Part shown: in pieces, positions 45,928 to 55,887 of the stretch
How positions within the stretch are numbered: position 1 is the first letter of the stretch
How the letters are laid out: each line of letters opens with the position of its first letter
Notes under the pieces: model-generated
The model's database searches: none
What the model saw: the letters and a program-made list of their open reading frames with translations, nothing else
Told to the model about the DNA's origin: nothing
DNA from: Bauldia sp.
GTDB lineage: Bacteria; Pseudomonadota; Alphaproteobacteria; Rhizobiales; Kaistiaceae
DNA length: 64,000 nucleotides
Direction of reading: 5' to 3'
Assembly (NCBI GenBank): GCA_026126065.1
Contig: JAHCJY010000001.1
Coordinates: 1 to 64,000 of the forward strand
Program-made: the position numbers and the translations under genes

Positions 45928-46570
45928 TGCAGCGATTGCCGCGGCCGGCATCGCCCCTGTTTCACGTGAAACAGGCGAGCGACTGACCCGGTTCGTCGCA
46001 ACCCTCGAGGCGTGGCAGGCGCGGCAGAGCCTCGTTTCCCGGTCGACCGGCGCCAGCGAGATCTGGACACGGCACGTTGCCGACTCGGCCCAGCTCCTCG
46101 CCCTCGCGCCGGCGGCGAAGCGGTGGCTCGACCTCGGTAGCGGGGGCGGGTTTCCCGGCCTGGTCCTGGCCGCCCTCCTCGCCGATGTCCCCGGGGCGGC
46201 GGTGCATCTGGTCGAGAGCAACCAGCGGAAGGTCGCCTTCCTCCGTGCGGCGAGCCGCGAGGCGGGTCTGGGAGCGATCGTCCACGGCGGGCGGATCGAG
46301 GACGTCGTGGCGGGCTGGGCTACGCCGATCGACGCCATCTCGGCGCGCGCCCTCGCGCCGTTCGAGACGCTCTGCGCCTGGGTGGAGCCATTGGTCCGCG
46401 GCGGCGTCCGGGCCTACTTCCACAAGGGCGAGGGCTTCGCGCGGGAGAAAGAAGACGCCACTCTGCGATGGACTCTCGATCTGTTAGAACATCCTAGCCG
46501 AATCGGTGCCGGCGTGATCGTCGAGGTTCGGGCGATCGAGCGCCGCAACCCAGTCCGGGTGCCGCAATGA
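45905..46570 (+). CDS. rsmG: 16S rRNA (guanine(527)-N(7))-methyltransferase RsmG
   Basis: A 221-residue RsmG (GidB) with the SAM loop [13 protein letters not shown] and the segments [19 protein letters not shown] and [12 protein letters not shown]. It methylates G527 of 16S rRNA. The GTG at 45905 lies inside the end of mnmG. A second parS site is embedded at codons 19-24 and encodes VSRETG. The stop overlaps the parA start (ATGA). Confidence 0.94.
   Translation: MTVAALLSAAIAAAGIAPVSRETGERLTRFVATLEAWQARQSLVSRSTGASEIWTRHVADSAQLLALAPAAKRWLDLGSGGGFPGLVLAALLADVPGAAVHLVESNQRKVAFLRAASREAGLGAIVHGGRIEDVVAGWATPIDAISARALAPFETLCAWVEPLVRGGVRAYFHKGEGFAREKEDATLRWTLDLLEHPSRIGAGVIVEVRAIERRNPVRVPQ
45958..45973. 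other. parS centromere site 2
   Basis: A second perfect TGTTTCACGTGAAACA lies within the rsmG coding sequence, 1916 bases from site 1. The paired sites beside parA-parB are the likely loading region for ParB. Confidence 0.95.
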
Positions 46571-47376
46571 CCCTTGCCAAACGGCCGCGCGTCATCGCCC
46601 TCGCCAACCAGAAGGGCGGCGTCGGCAAGACGACGACCGCCATCAATCTCGGCACCGCCCTCGCGGCGATCGGCGAGGAAGTCCTGATCGTGGATCTCGA
46701 TCCGCAGGGCAACGCCTCGACGGGGCTCGGCATCGACCGCAAGCAGCGGCAGAGGTCGACATATGACGTGATGGTCGGCGAGGCGCGGCTCCATGACGTG
46801 GTCGTCCCGACCGCCGTCCCGCGCATGTCGGTCGCGCCATCCACTCTCGACCTTCTCGGCGTGGAGCTCGAGATCGCGGCCGATCCCAACCGGGCGTATC
46901 ACCTGCGGAATGCCGTTGCCGGCCTTGATACGATTCGGGACCGAAACTTCACCTATCTGCTGGTGGACTGCCCGCCGTCCCTGAACCTTCTTACAATCAA
47001 CGCCATGACGGCGGCGCACTCGGTGCTGGTGCCGCTGCAGTGCGAGTTCTTCGCGCTGGAGGGCCTCAGCCAGCTGCTCAAGACGGTCGAGCAGGTCCGA
47101 AAGTCGCTCAATCCGGACCTTTCGATCCACGGCATCGTGCTCACAATGTACGACAGCCGCAACAACCTCTCCGGCCAGGTGGCCGCCGATGTCCGCGCCC
47201 ATATGGGCGACAAGGTCTACGAGACGGTGATCCCCCGCAATGTGCGGATCTCCGAGGCGCCGTCGCACGGCAAGCCGGTAATGCTCTACGATTTCCACTC
47301 CTCCGGCAGCCAGGCGTACCTGCGGCTGGCGTCGGAGATCATCAAGCGCGAACGGCAGCTGACTGCGGCCGCCTGA
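46567..47376 (+). CDS. parA: Chromosome-partitioning ATPase ParA
   Basis: A 269-residue ParA with the deviant Walker A KGGVGKTT at 16-23, DLDPQGNASTGLG and LLVDCPPSLNLL. It forms an ATP-dependent gradient on DNA that moves ParB-parS complexes. The start overlaps rsmG by four bases and parB follows after 26 bases. There is no N-terminal DNA-binding domain, as expected for a chromosomal rather than plasmid-type ParA. Confidence 0.96.
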   Translation: MTLAKRPRVIALANQKGGVGKTTTAINLGTALAAIGEEVLIVDLDPQGNASTGLGIDRKQRQRSTYDVMVGEARLHDVVVPTAVPRMSVAPSTLDLLGVELEIAADPNRAYHLRNAVAGLDTIRDRNFTYLLVDCPPSLNLLTINAMTAAHSVLVPLQCEFFALEGLSQLLKTVEQVRKSLNPDLSIHGIVLTMYDSRNNLSGQVAADVRAHMGDKVYETVIPRNVRISEAPSHGKPVMLYDFHSSGSQAYLRLASEIIKRERQLTAAA

Positions 47377-47402
47377 TCGATTCAGGTCCGAAACGAGGAA
47401 CG

Positions 47403-48287
<885 letters not shown>

Positions 48288-48305
48288 GGCGGAAGTAGCG
48301 ATAGG

Positions 48306-48416
48306 GAATAGCGAATAGCGAATAGGGAGAAGCGCGTGGGACGGCCGGTGCGGGAGAGCCGTGGCCCCGGCCGGGTCCGAACATATCCCGAGGGCCATTC
48401 GCTATTCGCTATTCGC
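48306..48416. repeat. Inverted repeat built on a GAATAGC motif
   Basis: GAATAGCGAATAGCGAATAG near 48306-48325 faces ATTCGCTATTCGCTATTCGC near 48397-48416. The arms flank a GC-rich centre of about 70 bases. This interspersed-repeat type lies between parB and the heparinase-like gene and could fold into a long hairpin in RNA. No gene is supported in this spacer. Confidence 0.75.
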
Positions 48417-48508
48417 CTCTCACCTTTCACTCCTCCCATGACTAGATTGGCTCCGGGCGGCTGGCCGGTGATTCGGGCGGGCGAGGGGGCGTAGCGGAGT
48501 TAGGACGG

Positions 48509-50248
48509 ATGGCGGAAGCGGCCTCGGTGCGGAGGCGTCTGTGGACCTTCGCCGTGAGCGAGACGCTGCGCCGCGGCTGGCTGCGCTATCACGCGAGCCT
48601 GGTCTACCGGCCGCGCTACACCGGACCCGTGCCGGAGCGGCTCCTGATAGCCCCGACCGACATCCACACCGCCGACGCCACGCTCGCACACGACATCTAC
48701 GCGGGCCGTTTCATCTTCGCCGGCACGGCGGTAGACGCATCCGGCGTGCCGGTGTTCGCCATCAACCCGCCGAGCGATGCATGGGAGCGCGAGCTGCAGG
48801 GATTTGCCTGGCTCCGGCATCTTCGCGCATCCGAACTGAAGGTATCGAAATCGAACGCGCGCTCGCTGGTGCGCGACTGGATCCGTCAGGGCGCCCGCAA
48901 TCATCCGATCGCCTTCGAGCCCGAAGTCATGGCGCGCCGGGTGCTCTCCTGGCTGGCCCAGTCGCCGCTTGTCCTCGACGGCTGCGACCACGCCTTCTAC
49001 CGCCGCTTCATGCGGTCGCTCACCGCGCAGGTCCGGATGCTGCGGCGGATCGCGCTCGACGCGCCGCCCGGCCTGCCGCGCCTCAACATTATCATCGCGA
49101 TCGCTGCCGCGGCGGTCGCTTCGCCCGACCAGGAGCGCTTCCTCAGACAGGCCGGCCGTCTCCTCGAGACGGAGCTGCAGCGGCAGATCCTCTCCGATGG
49201 CGGCCATGTCAGCCGCAGTCCCGGCGCGTTGCTGGAGCTTCTCGCCGACCTCCTCCCCCTCCGCCAGGCCTATGCCGCCCGTGGCATCCAGCCGCCGCAG
49301 GGACTGCTGACGGCGATCGACCGCATGATGCCGATGATCCGGTTCTTCCGGCACGGCGACGGCGCTCTCGCCCGCTTCAACGGCACCTGCGACACGCCGG
49401 TCGACCTGATCGCCACCGTCCTCGCCTATGACGACATCCGTGGCGCCCCGGTCAGCACGGCGACGCACACCGGCTTCCAGCGGCTCACCGGCGGCGACAC
49501 GACGGTGCTGTTCGACACCGGCCCGCCGCCGCCGATCGAGCTGTCGGACAACGCGCATGCCGGGTGCCTGTCGTTCGAGCTGTCGATCGGCCGGCAGCGG
49601 CTCATCGTCAATTGCGGTGCCGCCGGCATGCCCGGCTCGCGGCTCCGCCGCCTGTCGCGCACGACCGCCGCGCACACGACCGCCACCATCAATGACGCGT
49701 CGTCGAGCCGCTTCCTGATCGGCACCGCCATGGCGCGCCGGTTTGGCGAGGTGATCGCCGAGGGACCGTCGGAGGTGAAGGTCGAGTATGTCGACGATGA
49801 GGGCGTGCCGGTCGTGGTGGCGAGCCACGACGGCTATGCCGAGCGGTTCGGTCTCATCCACGAGCGGCGGCTGAAGCTGTCGGACACCGGGCATCGCCTC
49901 GACGGCATCGATCATTTCCGCCCCGTCACGGGCGGCCGCGTCTCCCGCGGCTCGGGCAAGGACGCCTTCGCGATCCGCTTCCATCTGCACCCGGCCGTCG
50001 CGGTCGAGGCGCTGGAGGAGCCGGGCCAGGTCATCCTCGCCTTCCCCGATGGGGAAAGCTGGCAGTTTGCCGCCGATCACCCCGTGGAGGTCGAGGAGAG
50101 CATCTTCTTCTCCAACGCGATGGGTCACCGGCGCAGCCAGCAGCTGGTCGTCCACGGCCGGCCGCAGCTCCGCGACACCGCAACCTGGTGGCTCCAGCGC
50201 GTCGGCCTTTCGGCCCGGCTCCGCAAGGAGAAGACCGAACCGCGGTAG
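48509..50248 (+). CDS. Heparinase II/III family protein
   Basis: A 579-residue protein. The N-terminal half is helical and toroid-like (FAWLRHLRAS, VMARRVLSWLAQSPLVLDG), and the C-terminal half from about residue 330 fits the heparinase II/III beta-sandwich (HTGFQRLTGGDTTVLFDTG, CLSFELSIGRQRLIVNCG, TTATINDASSS). There is no obvious signal peptide. Family members cleave uronic-acid-containing polysaccharides, but the alphaproteobacterial branch next to purH has no proven substrate that I know. It begins after an inverted-repeat spacer and precedes purH by 219 bases. Confidence 0.85.
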   Translation: MAEAASVRRRLWTFAVSETLRRGWLRYHASLVYRPRYTGPVPERLLIAPTDIHTADATLAHDIYAGRFIFAGTAVDASGVPVFAINPPSDAWERELQGFAWLRHLRASELKVSKSNARSLVRDWIRQGARNHPIAFEPEVMARRVLSWLAQSPLVLDGCDHAFYRRFMRSLTAQVRMLRRIALDAPPGLPRLNIIIAIAAAAVASPDQERFLRQAGRLLETELQRQILSDGGHVSRSPGALLELLADLLPLRQAYAARGIQPPQGLLTAIDRMMPMIRFFRHGDGALARFNGTCDTPVDLIATVLAYDDIRGAPVSTATHTGFQRLTGGDTTVLFDTGPPPPIELSDNAHAGCLSFELSIGRQRLIVNCGAAGMPGSRLRRLSRTTAAHTTATINDASSSRFLIGTAMARRFGEVIAEGPSEVKVEYVDDEGVPVVVASHDGYAERFGLIHERRLKLSDTGHRLDGIDHFRPVTGGRVSRGSGKDAFAIRFHLHPAVAVEALEEPGQVILAFPDGESWQFAADHPVEVEESIFFSNAMGHRRSQQLVVHGRPQLRDTATWWLQRVGLSARLRKEKTEPR

Positions 50249-50467
50249 GTGCGGTGCCGGGCGACGGCCGGTCGCCACCGCATCGATTCTGCGGGGCGTT
50301 CGGCATCGTTCCTTCCGCTGTCGCGGTCGCAATCGTGGGCCGTCCATTGCCCCGGGAGCGGTTTGTCCACGCGGGCACGAAGGAGTGGCAATCGAACCCG
50401 CGGTGACGGATTTGAACGGGCGCCGATCTGTGCTATCCGGCCGCGTCCCTTCACTGGCAAAGGTTCG

Positions 50468-52084
50468 ATGGTCGCCCCCGGCAAGAGCTATCCCGTTCCG
50501 GAACTCGTGCCGGTCAAGCGCGCCCTTCTCTCGGTCTCCGACAAGTCCGGGCTGGTCGAATTCGCAAAGGGCCTGGCGGGCGCCGGGGTCGAGCTCGTAT
50601 CGACCGGCGGCAGCCACAAGGCGCTCGGCGCTGCGGGCCTTGCGGTCACCGAAGTGGCAAGCCTCACGGGTTTCCCCGAGATGCTCGGCGGCCGGGTGAA
50701 GACGCTGCACCCGATGGTCCATGGCGGCATCCTCGGCGTGCGCGACGACCCGGAGCACCGGGCGGCAATGGACGAACACGGCATCCAGAACATCGACCTG
50801 GTGGTCGTGAACCTCTACCCGTTCGAGGAGACGGTGCGGACAAGCACCGATGCCGCCCTCATCGTCGAGAACATCGATATCGGCGGCCCGGCGCTGATTC
50901 GCGCGGCCGCCAAGAATCACGCCTATGTCACGGTCGTCGTCGACCCGTCGGACTATGTCGATGTTCTCCAGGCGCTGGCCACCCACAACGGGTCGATTCC
51001 GGTGATGCTGCGGCGCCAGCTGGCCGCCAAGGCGTTCGCGCGCACGTCGGCGTATGACGCGGCCATAGCGACCTGGTTCGCGGCCGAGGCCGGCGTCCGG
51101 GATCCGCAGCGCCGCATCTTTGCCGGCGTGCTGCGCGAGACCCTGCGCTACGGCGAGAACCCGCACCAGCACGCCGCGTTCTACGCCACGGGAGACGGCC
51201 GTCCCGGCGTTGCCACCGCGCGCCAGCTCCAGGGCAAGGAGCTTTCCTACAACAACATCGCCGACACCGACGCCGCGTACGAACTCGTCGCCGAGTTCGA
51301 CCCGAAAGAGACCGCGGCCGTCGCCATCATCAAGCACGCCAATCCGTGCGGCGTGGCCGTCGCCGGCTCGCTCGCGGAGGCCTACCGGCTGGCCTTCCGC
51401 TGCGACACGGTCTCGGCGTTCGGCGGCATCGTCGCGCTCAACCGGCCGATCGACGCCGAGGTCGCGACGGAAATCGTGAAGGTGTTCACCGAGGTCATCA
51501 TCGCGCCGGACGCGTCGCCGGAGGCGATCGAGATCATCGCGGCCAAGAAGAACCTCCGCCTGCTGCTCGCCGGCGGCCTGCCGGACCCGAGGGCAGCCGG
51601 CCTCACGGTGAAGTCGGTCGCAGGCGGGCTCCTGGTCCAGAACCGCGACGCCGGGTCGGTCGGCGCGGCGGACATCAGGACGATCTCGGCGCGGGCGCCG
51701 TCGGCGGCCGAGACCGCCGATCTCCTCTTCGCCTTCAAGGTCGCCAAGCACGTGAAGTCGAACGCCATCGTGCTGGCGAAGGACGGCGCGACGGTTGGAA
51801 TCGGCGCAGGCCAGATGAGTCGGGTCGATTCGGCCTTCGTCGCCGTGCGGAAGGCCGCGGAGGCCGGACGCATCGCGGGGCTGCCGACCAGCCTTGCGCA
51901 GGGGGCGGTGGTTGCGTCGGATGCCTTCTTCCCGTTCGCCGACGCAATGCTGGTGGCCGCCGACGCCGGCGCCACGGCTGTCATACATCCGGGTGGATCG
52001 ATGCGCGATGATGAGGTTGTTGAAGCCGCGAACGCGAGGGGGCTGGCGATGGTAGTGACGGGAATGCGCCATTTCCGCCACTAG
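50468..52084 (+). CDS. purH: Bifunctional AICAR transformylase/IMP cyclohydrolase
   Basis: A 538-residue PurH. The IMP cyclohydrolase (MGS-like) part begins [20 protein letters not shown] and includes [10 protein letters not shown] and [16 protein letters not shown]; the transformylase part has [13 protein letters not shown] and [11 protein letters not shown]. It performs the last two steps of purine synthesis. The ATG at 50468 (MVAPGKSYP) starts close to the conserved fold; longer starts only add unrelated residues. I looked for a ZTP-type riboswitch in the 219 bases upstream and did not find its conserved loop sequences. Confidence 0.96.
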   Translation: MVAPGKSYPVPELVPVKRALLSVSDKSGLVEFAKGLAGAGVELVSTGGSHKALGAAGLAVTEVASLTGFPEMLGGRVKTLHPMVHGGILGVRDDPEHRAAMDEHGIQNIDLVVVNLYPFEETVRTSTDAALIVENIDIGGPALIRAAAKNHAYVTVVVDPSDYVDVLQALATHNGSIPVMLRRQLAAKAFARTSAYDAAIATWFAAEAGVRDPQRRIFAGVLRETLRYGENPHQHAAFYATGDGRPGVATARQLQGKELSYNNIADTDAAYELVAEFDPKETAAVAIIKHANPCGVAVAGSLAEAYRLAFRCDTVSAFGGIVALNRPIDAEVATEIVKVFTEVIIAPDASPEAIEIIAAKKNLRLLLAGGLPDPRAAGLTVKSVAGGLLVQNRDAGSVGAADIRTISARAPSAAETADLLFAFKVAKHVKSNAIVLAKDGATVGIGAGQMSRVDSAFVAVRKAAEAGRIAGLPTSLAQGAVVASDAFFPFADAMLVAADAGATAVIHPGGSMRDDEVVEAANARGLAMVVTGMRHFRH

Positions 52085-52206
52085 CGCCGGTTCAGCGGCG
52101 GTTCAGGACACGGATTCTACGTTTTCGCGTAAATCGCGACTTGGCAGGTGGCATTTGCACAGGCAAATTCAGGTTCAGCGTTCGGGCGCCGAGAAGGGGC
52201 GGTGAC

Positions 52207-53019
52207 GTGCTCGAAATAGTACAGAGAGTTGCACAGAGCGGCCGTGGCCTCGATTGGCTCAGCGGGCCGCCCATCGCCCATCGGGGCCTGCATGATGCGT
52301 CCTCGGGTGCGCCCGAGAACACGATTCGTGCGTTCGGCGCCGCGATAGCGCGTGGCCTGCCGATCGAGTGCGACGTGATGCTCACGGCGGACAACGAGGT
52401 GATCGTGTTCCACGATCACAAGCTCGCCCGCCTTACTGGCATTCCGGGCGAGGTCAACCGCATGACGCTGCGGGACCTGCAGCGCCTTCGAATCAAATCA
52501 ACGGACGAGCAGGCGCCGTCGCTGGTCGAAACGCTCGATTTCGTCGGCGGCCGGGTGCCGCTGCTGGTGGAGCTGAAGTCCCAGCGCCGGCCCGGCGCGC
52601 TCGAGGTCGGCGTCCTGCGCGCCCTTCGCGCCTACCAGGGGCCTGTCGCGGTCCAGTCCTTCTCGCCGCATTCGATGCACTGGTTCCGGGAGAATGCCCC
52701 CGAGATTCCGCGCGGCCAGCTCTCGGGCTCCTACCGGTGGGAACGCCATCCGGGCGCCATCACCCGCTGGGCCTACCGCCACCTCCTGATGCTCGGCATC
52801 AGCCGGCCGGATTTCGTCGCGCACGAGGTCTCGTGCCTCGAACTCCCGGCCGTGCGCCTGTGGCGTCGCTTCGGCGGCCCGCTCCTCGCATGGACGGCCA
52901 AGACGGCCACGGCCTATGCCGCCGCCAAACGCGTCGCCGACGGCGTCATCTTCGAAGGCTTCGATCCGCTTCCCACCCTTGCAATGCCCGACGCGAGCCC
53001 GCTCCTCCGCACGGCGTAG
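52207..53019 (+). CDS. Glycerophosphodiester phosphodiesterase
   Basis: A 270-residue TIM-barrel phosphodiesterase. AHRGLHD holds His25 and Arg26, PENT holds Glu37, ECDVMLT holds Glu54 and Asp56, and VFHDHKLARLTG holds the catalytic His69. It hydrolyses glycerophosphodiesters to glycerol 3-phosphate and an alcohol. No export signal is visible, so it probably acts in the cytoplasm. The GTG at 52207 is preferred to the upstream ATG-like frame start at 52141. A bidirectional terminator follows. Confidence 0.88.
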   Translation: MLEIVQRVAQSGRGLDWLSGPPIAHRGLHDASSGAPENTIRAFGAAIARGLPIECDVMLTADNEVIVFHDHKLARLTGIPGEVNRMTLRDLQRLRIKSTDEQAPSLVETLDFVGGRVPLLVELKSQRRPGALEVGVLRALRAYQGPVAVQSFSPHSMHWFRENAPEIPRGQLSGSYRWERHPGAITRWAYRHLLMLGISRPDFVAHEVSCLELPAVRLWRRFGGPLLAWTAKTATAYAAAKRVADGVIFEGFDPLPTLAMPDASPLLRTA

Positions 53020-53058
53020 GGGCCGGCACGCCCCGGGCGTCCAGCCAAGGCACGACGA

Positions 53059-53088
53059 AAAAAGGCCGCGCACGAGCGCGGCCTTTTC
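53059..53088. terminator. Bidirectional rho-independent terminator
   Basis: AAAAGGCCGCGC and GCGCGGCCTTTT form a 12-bp stem with an ACGA loop (core 53064-53083). The flanking A and T tracts provide a uridine run in both directions, as expected between the convergent phosphodiesterase and dioxygenase genes. Confidence 0.9.
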
Positions 53089-53106
53089 GTTTCGATATCC
53101 CCGGGG

Positions 53107-53991
53107 TCAGGCCGCGGGCTTCATCAGCACGTAGGGCTGCATCGGCGTGAAGTCGATCAGCAGGATCTTGCGCGAGCCCGACGTCGACCCTTCCGCAAGC
53201 CGTACCCCGGCGACGTGATGCGCCACGCGGTCGTCGCGCACGATGTAGCCGTCAAGCGCGTTCTCGAGCACGAAGGCGGAGCGAATCGCTGGGCGCGGCA
53301 CGTCGGCAATCTCGCGGTCGGCGAACTCCGGATCGACGATGTGATTCTCACCGCCGACGATGCCGTCGCGGCTGATGAGATGGGCGCAGGTGTAGTGCTC
53401 GCCGTCGCGGTGGACCCGGTTGGGCGAGGCAACGGCCTCGACGCCGGGACCGGGCCGCATCTCGACGACGTGGACGCCGACCTGGATCGGCGCGCTCATC
53501 TCCTCCGCGGTGAACCGGAGCTGCGCGAAGTCGAAGCGGATGATGTGCTCCATCCAGTCGCTCGACAGGACCGACTGCGGGACCGCGGGGAACTGCCGCG
53601 CCGTGCCCGACTCCTCCGAGTTCAGCGCCGCGGGCTGCTGATAGGTGAAGACCGGCTGGTTGCGGTCGGCCGACCATTCGACCGGCGCAGCGACGAGGGT
53701 GTCCGACCACGGCATCAGGAACAGCCTGGCGTAACGCCGGTAGCGGTAGCCTCCCCTGCAATACGGGTCGGCCGGCAGGTCCGCGGCGAGGTCGCGGAGG
53801 CCGCGGAGGGCGCGCGCGACCATCGCGGGCGAACCGAGGCTCGGGGCGGCGATCGCGACGTAGCCGTCGCGGTGGAGCGATTCGCGGTAGCGATCCCTCG
53901 GCGGCGTCGCACCGTCATTGCTGGCGACGAGGGCGAGCGCTCGCCGGCCAGTAGTGGCGGCGCCGGAGGTCCTGACTTTCAGAGCTGACAT
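53107..53991 (-). CDS. 2-oxoglutarate/Fe(II) dioxygenase (PF10014-like)
   Basis: A 294-residue protein whose C-terminal half fits the 2OG-Fe dioxygenase family PF10014. The iron ligands are probably H194 and D196 in NRVHRDGEHY and H258 or H259 in RVAHHVAGV; Arg274 in SGSRKILLIDF may bind 2-oxoglutarate. HLISRDGIVGGENHIVD is the family mid-segment. Characterised members hydroxylate free aliphatic amino acids such as isoleucine. The start at 53991 has AGGGGA upstream. It is the last gene of a minus-strand set with a methyltransferase, a hydrolase and two GNAT-type genes, so it may hydroxylate an intermediate of that pathway. Confidence 0.78.
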   Translation of the reverse strand: MSALKVRTSGAATTGRRALALVASNDGATPPRDRYRESLHRDGYVAIAAPSLGSPAMVARALRGLRDLAADLPADPYCRGGYRYRRYARLFLMPWSDTLVAAPVEWSADRNQPVFTYQQPAALNSEESGTARQFPAVPQSVLSSDWMEHIIRFDFAQLRFTAEEMSAPIQVGVHVVEMRPGPGVEAVASPNRVHRDGEHYTCAHLISRDGIVGGENHIVDPEFADREIADVPRPAIRSAFVLENALDGYIVRDDRVAHHVAGVRLAEGSTSGSRKILLIDFTPMQPYVLMKPAA

Positions 53992-54054
53992 GACACAATC
54001 CCCTTTGCATTCCTGTCCACAGGTGGTGGCGGCGCCACGCCAGCGCCGCCGGAA

Positions 54055-54876
54055 CTAGCCTCGCTCCGGGCTGAGCACGAACATCCGCGTGGCAAGGCTC
54101 ACGCAGGCGGCCTCCTGCTCGCCCCACTGGGCGAGATCGCGCCGGACGGCATCGAAATCGAATGCGAACGTCCCCGACCGCTCCGCGAGGTCGACCCAGA
54201 AGCGGAAGACGGCAAGGAGCTTCGAGCCGGCGAACGGTCCGGCCTTCGCTGTCGTAGTCTCGCGCGTGGCGACAAGCCGCCACGGCTCGCAGGTCGACCG
54301 GACGAGGTCGTCCGCGGCGGCGAGGAGGCGCGTCCGCACCGAGCCCGACAAGGCGCTCACGCGCTGGTGCTCGACCAGCATCGCAAGGAAGGTGCGCGGC
54401 TGTGGCAGGATCTGGCTCCGCGCGAGGTCGGACTCGACGATGACGAGCGCACCGCCGGGCAGCAGCAGGTCGGCGGAGCGGCGGAGGACGGCGCCAAAAT
54501 CGCTGAGATGCTGCACGAGGAAACGCATCAGAACGATCTCGGCGCGACCCGGCGCGGCCGTGAAATAATCCCCGGCAATGAGGGTGCGGCGCGGATGGTT
54601 CCTGCGCGCCAGGTCGATCAGCTCGGGGGAGATGTCGATGCCGAGATAGTCCTTCTCGGGGAAATACGCGGCGATCTTCGACAGGAAGTAGCCGTTGCCG
54701 CAGCCGGCATCGATGACGGACCGAGCGGCGAGCCATTCCGGGGTCGACTGGAACAGCGTCAACTCGTCGGCGAGCGTGACGTCCGCCTGATGCTCGAGGA
54801 GGCTGTTCCAGTCCTCTGCCGACCGATGGTCGGCAGGCGCCGGGAAACGCCGGTTGCTCTCGTGAAACGCGGTCAC
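54055..54876 (-). CDS. Class I SAM-dependent methyltransferase
   Basis: A 273-residue methyltransferase. Motif I is VIDAGCGNGYFLSKI, the acidic loop YLGIDISPELIDLARRN follows, and VLMRFLVQHLSDFGAVLRRS and LLLPGGALVIVESD continue the Rossmann fold. The target atom and substrate are unknown. The GTG start at 54876 overlaps the stop of the small Cys-rich frame upstream (GTGA). The gap to the dioxygenase is 63 bases, so all are probably one transcript. Confidence 0.82.
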   Translation of the reverse strand: MTAFHESNRRFPAPADHRSAEDWNSLLEHQADVTLADELTLFQSTPEWLAARSVIDAGCGNGYFLSKIAAYFPEKDYLGIDISPELIDLARRNHPRRTLIAGDYFTAAPGRAEIVLMRFLVQHLSDFGAVLRRSADLLLPGGALVIVESDLARSQILPQPRTFLAMLVEHQRVSALSGSVRTRLLAAADDLVRSTCEPWRLVATRETTTAKAGPFAGSKLLAVFRFWVDLAERSGTFAFDFDAVRRDLAQWGEQEAACVSLATRMFVLSPERG

Positions 54877-55076
54877 GGACGCGGACGCTCCCTGACCGGC
54901 CGTTCCGCGAGGAGGGCGGAAAGGCTCTCCGCTCCCGCATCGGCGTCACGGCAAGCGCCCCGGCAGCCCGCTGCTCCGCCGCAGCGAGTGGCCGGCTTGC
55001 CCCGCCATGCAACGCCGTCCGCGCTGCTCGCGGCTGAGGCGGCCTCATGGGTGGCGGTGACGAAGCCGGCGCACAT
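54873..55076 (-). CDS. Possible small Cys-rich peptide in the modification-gene cluster
   Basis: A 67-codon frame starting MCAGFVTATHEAAS and ending VRERPRP. Four cysteines (C2, C32, C38, C42) are present, three of them in RCGGAAGCRGACRD. It starts five bases after the stop of the 83-residue gene and its stop overlaps the methyltransferase start (GTGA), the spacing expected of a translated operon member. Against it, the ribosome site (GGACTAGCAGCG) is weak and third codon positions are less GC-rich than in neighbouring genes. I do not recognise the sequence. A modified-peptide precursor is one possibility; an unused frame is the alternative. Confidence 0.35.
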   Translation of the reverse strand: MCAGFVTATHEAASAASSADGVAWRGKPATRCGGAAGCRGACRDADAGAESLSALLAERPVRERPRP

Positions 55077-55081
55077 CGCTG

Positions 55082-55333
55082 CTAGTCCGCCCGGCGGGGA
55101 AGCCGCTGCGCGTGGGACCAGCCGGCGTCCAGGTCGTCGACATGCTCGGCGAGCGCGCCCATGGCCAGCGACAGGCAATACGCGACGAAAGGTAGGTTGA
55201 GAGCCTGAGCTTCGTCCTCGCAATACTTCATCATCCGCGCAAGGATGAGCTTGCTGTCTGCTGTCTCGCGCGCGGACCCTTCGCCGGAGCCAATTGCTAG
55301 CTGGCTATCCCAACCCGTTCCCTGTCCATCCAT
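55082..55333 (-). CDS. Small helical protein of unknown function
   Basis: An 83-residue protein starting MDGQGTGWDSQLAIG. The core ADSKLILARMMKYCEDEAQA and LPFVAYCLSLAMGALAEHV is predicted to be two amphipathic helices with two cysteines. No signal peptide or membrane segment is clear. GAGGGG lies nine bases before the ATG. The gene overlaps the end of the hydrolase gene by 37 bases on the same strand, which ties its translation to that gene. I do not know a family. It could be a regulator, a partner subunit or a carrier. Confidence 0.6.
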   Translation of the reverse strand: MDGQGTGWDSQLAIGSGEGSARETADSKLILARMMKYCEDEAQALNLPFVAYCLSLAMGALAEHVDDLDAGWSHAQRLPRRAD

Positions 55334-55887
55334 TCCATAAGCCCCTCTGTTGTTGTTACGCCCGAGTATTGCCCGATCAGCGCGGTGGCGAAGAGGTTCG
55401 TTTCTTCTTCGCTTGATTTGCCGATCGGTGGGCTCCAGCTCGCGTCCGCCACGAACAGGCTGGTGTGTTGCCGGTGGTAGGCGTCGAGTGCCGTGGCCAG
55501 GCACGCGCCCGTCGACATCAAACCGGCGATGACGAAGACGGGGTCGTCCATGTTCTGCGTGACCGCCGCGAACGCCTTGGCCGAGTAGCAGGACGGCATC
55601 GACCGCTCGAAGATCATCTCCGAGGGCAGCGGCCTGAACTCCTCGATCCACGAGGCGTAGTCGGTGGCGGCGTTGAGGAAGGCCTCCCGCCGCAACTGGC
55701 GAAAATGCGCGATCGGCAGGCGCTCCCGGCGTGCGAACGCAAGGAGAGTCCGGCAGTTGCCCATCCACGGCTCGAGGGCATCGACCGCAAGCGGGCGGCC
55801 CTTCGAGACGTATTCGACCTGGAGGTCGACGAAGCAGATGATCGGCAGCGGCCGTTGGCGCAGGAGCGGAAGGCGGATGATGTTCAT
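55297..55887 (-). CDS. Isochorismatase-like cysteine hydrolase
   Basis: A 196-residue protein of the isochorismatase/cysteine hydrolase superfamily. The catalytic Asp21 is in CFVDLQVEY and the nucleophile Cys129 is in GLMSTGACLATALDAY, where family members read G-x-x-T-x-x-C-V. The third residue of the triad, a lysine, is replaced by Arg95 in MIFERSMPSCYSAKAF. Relatives hydrolyse amides, nicotinamide, N-carbamoyl groups or isochorismate. The changed triad may alter or abolish activity. The start codon overlaps the preceding GNAT stop by four bases. Confidence 0.8.
   Translation of the reverse strand: MNIIRLPLLRQRPLPIICFVDLQVEYVSKGRPLAVDALEPWMGNCRTLLAFARRERLPIAHFRQLRREAFLNAATDYASWIEEFRPLPSEMIFERSMPSCYSAKAFAAVTQNMDDPVFVIAGLMSTGACLATALDAYHRQHTSLFVADASWSPPIGKSSEEETNLFATALIGQYSGVTTTEGLMEWMDRERVGIAS

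Noticed and set aside
50385..50425. A stretch resembling a tRNA T arm (antisense of GGGTTCGATTGCCAC)
   Set aside because: No acceptor stem, D arm or anticodon arm can be built around it.
50249..50467. A possible ZTP (pfl) riboswitch upstream of purH
   Set aside because: Such riboswitches often precede purH, but the conserved loop sequences were not found in this spacer.
48500..52081. A 1193-codon open frame on the minus strand opposite the heparinase-like gene and purH
   Set aside because: It is a complementary-frame shadow produced by high GC content; it crosses two well-supported genes and shows only low-complexity Arg/Asp/Gly sequence.
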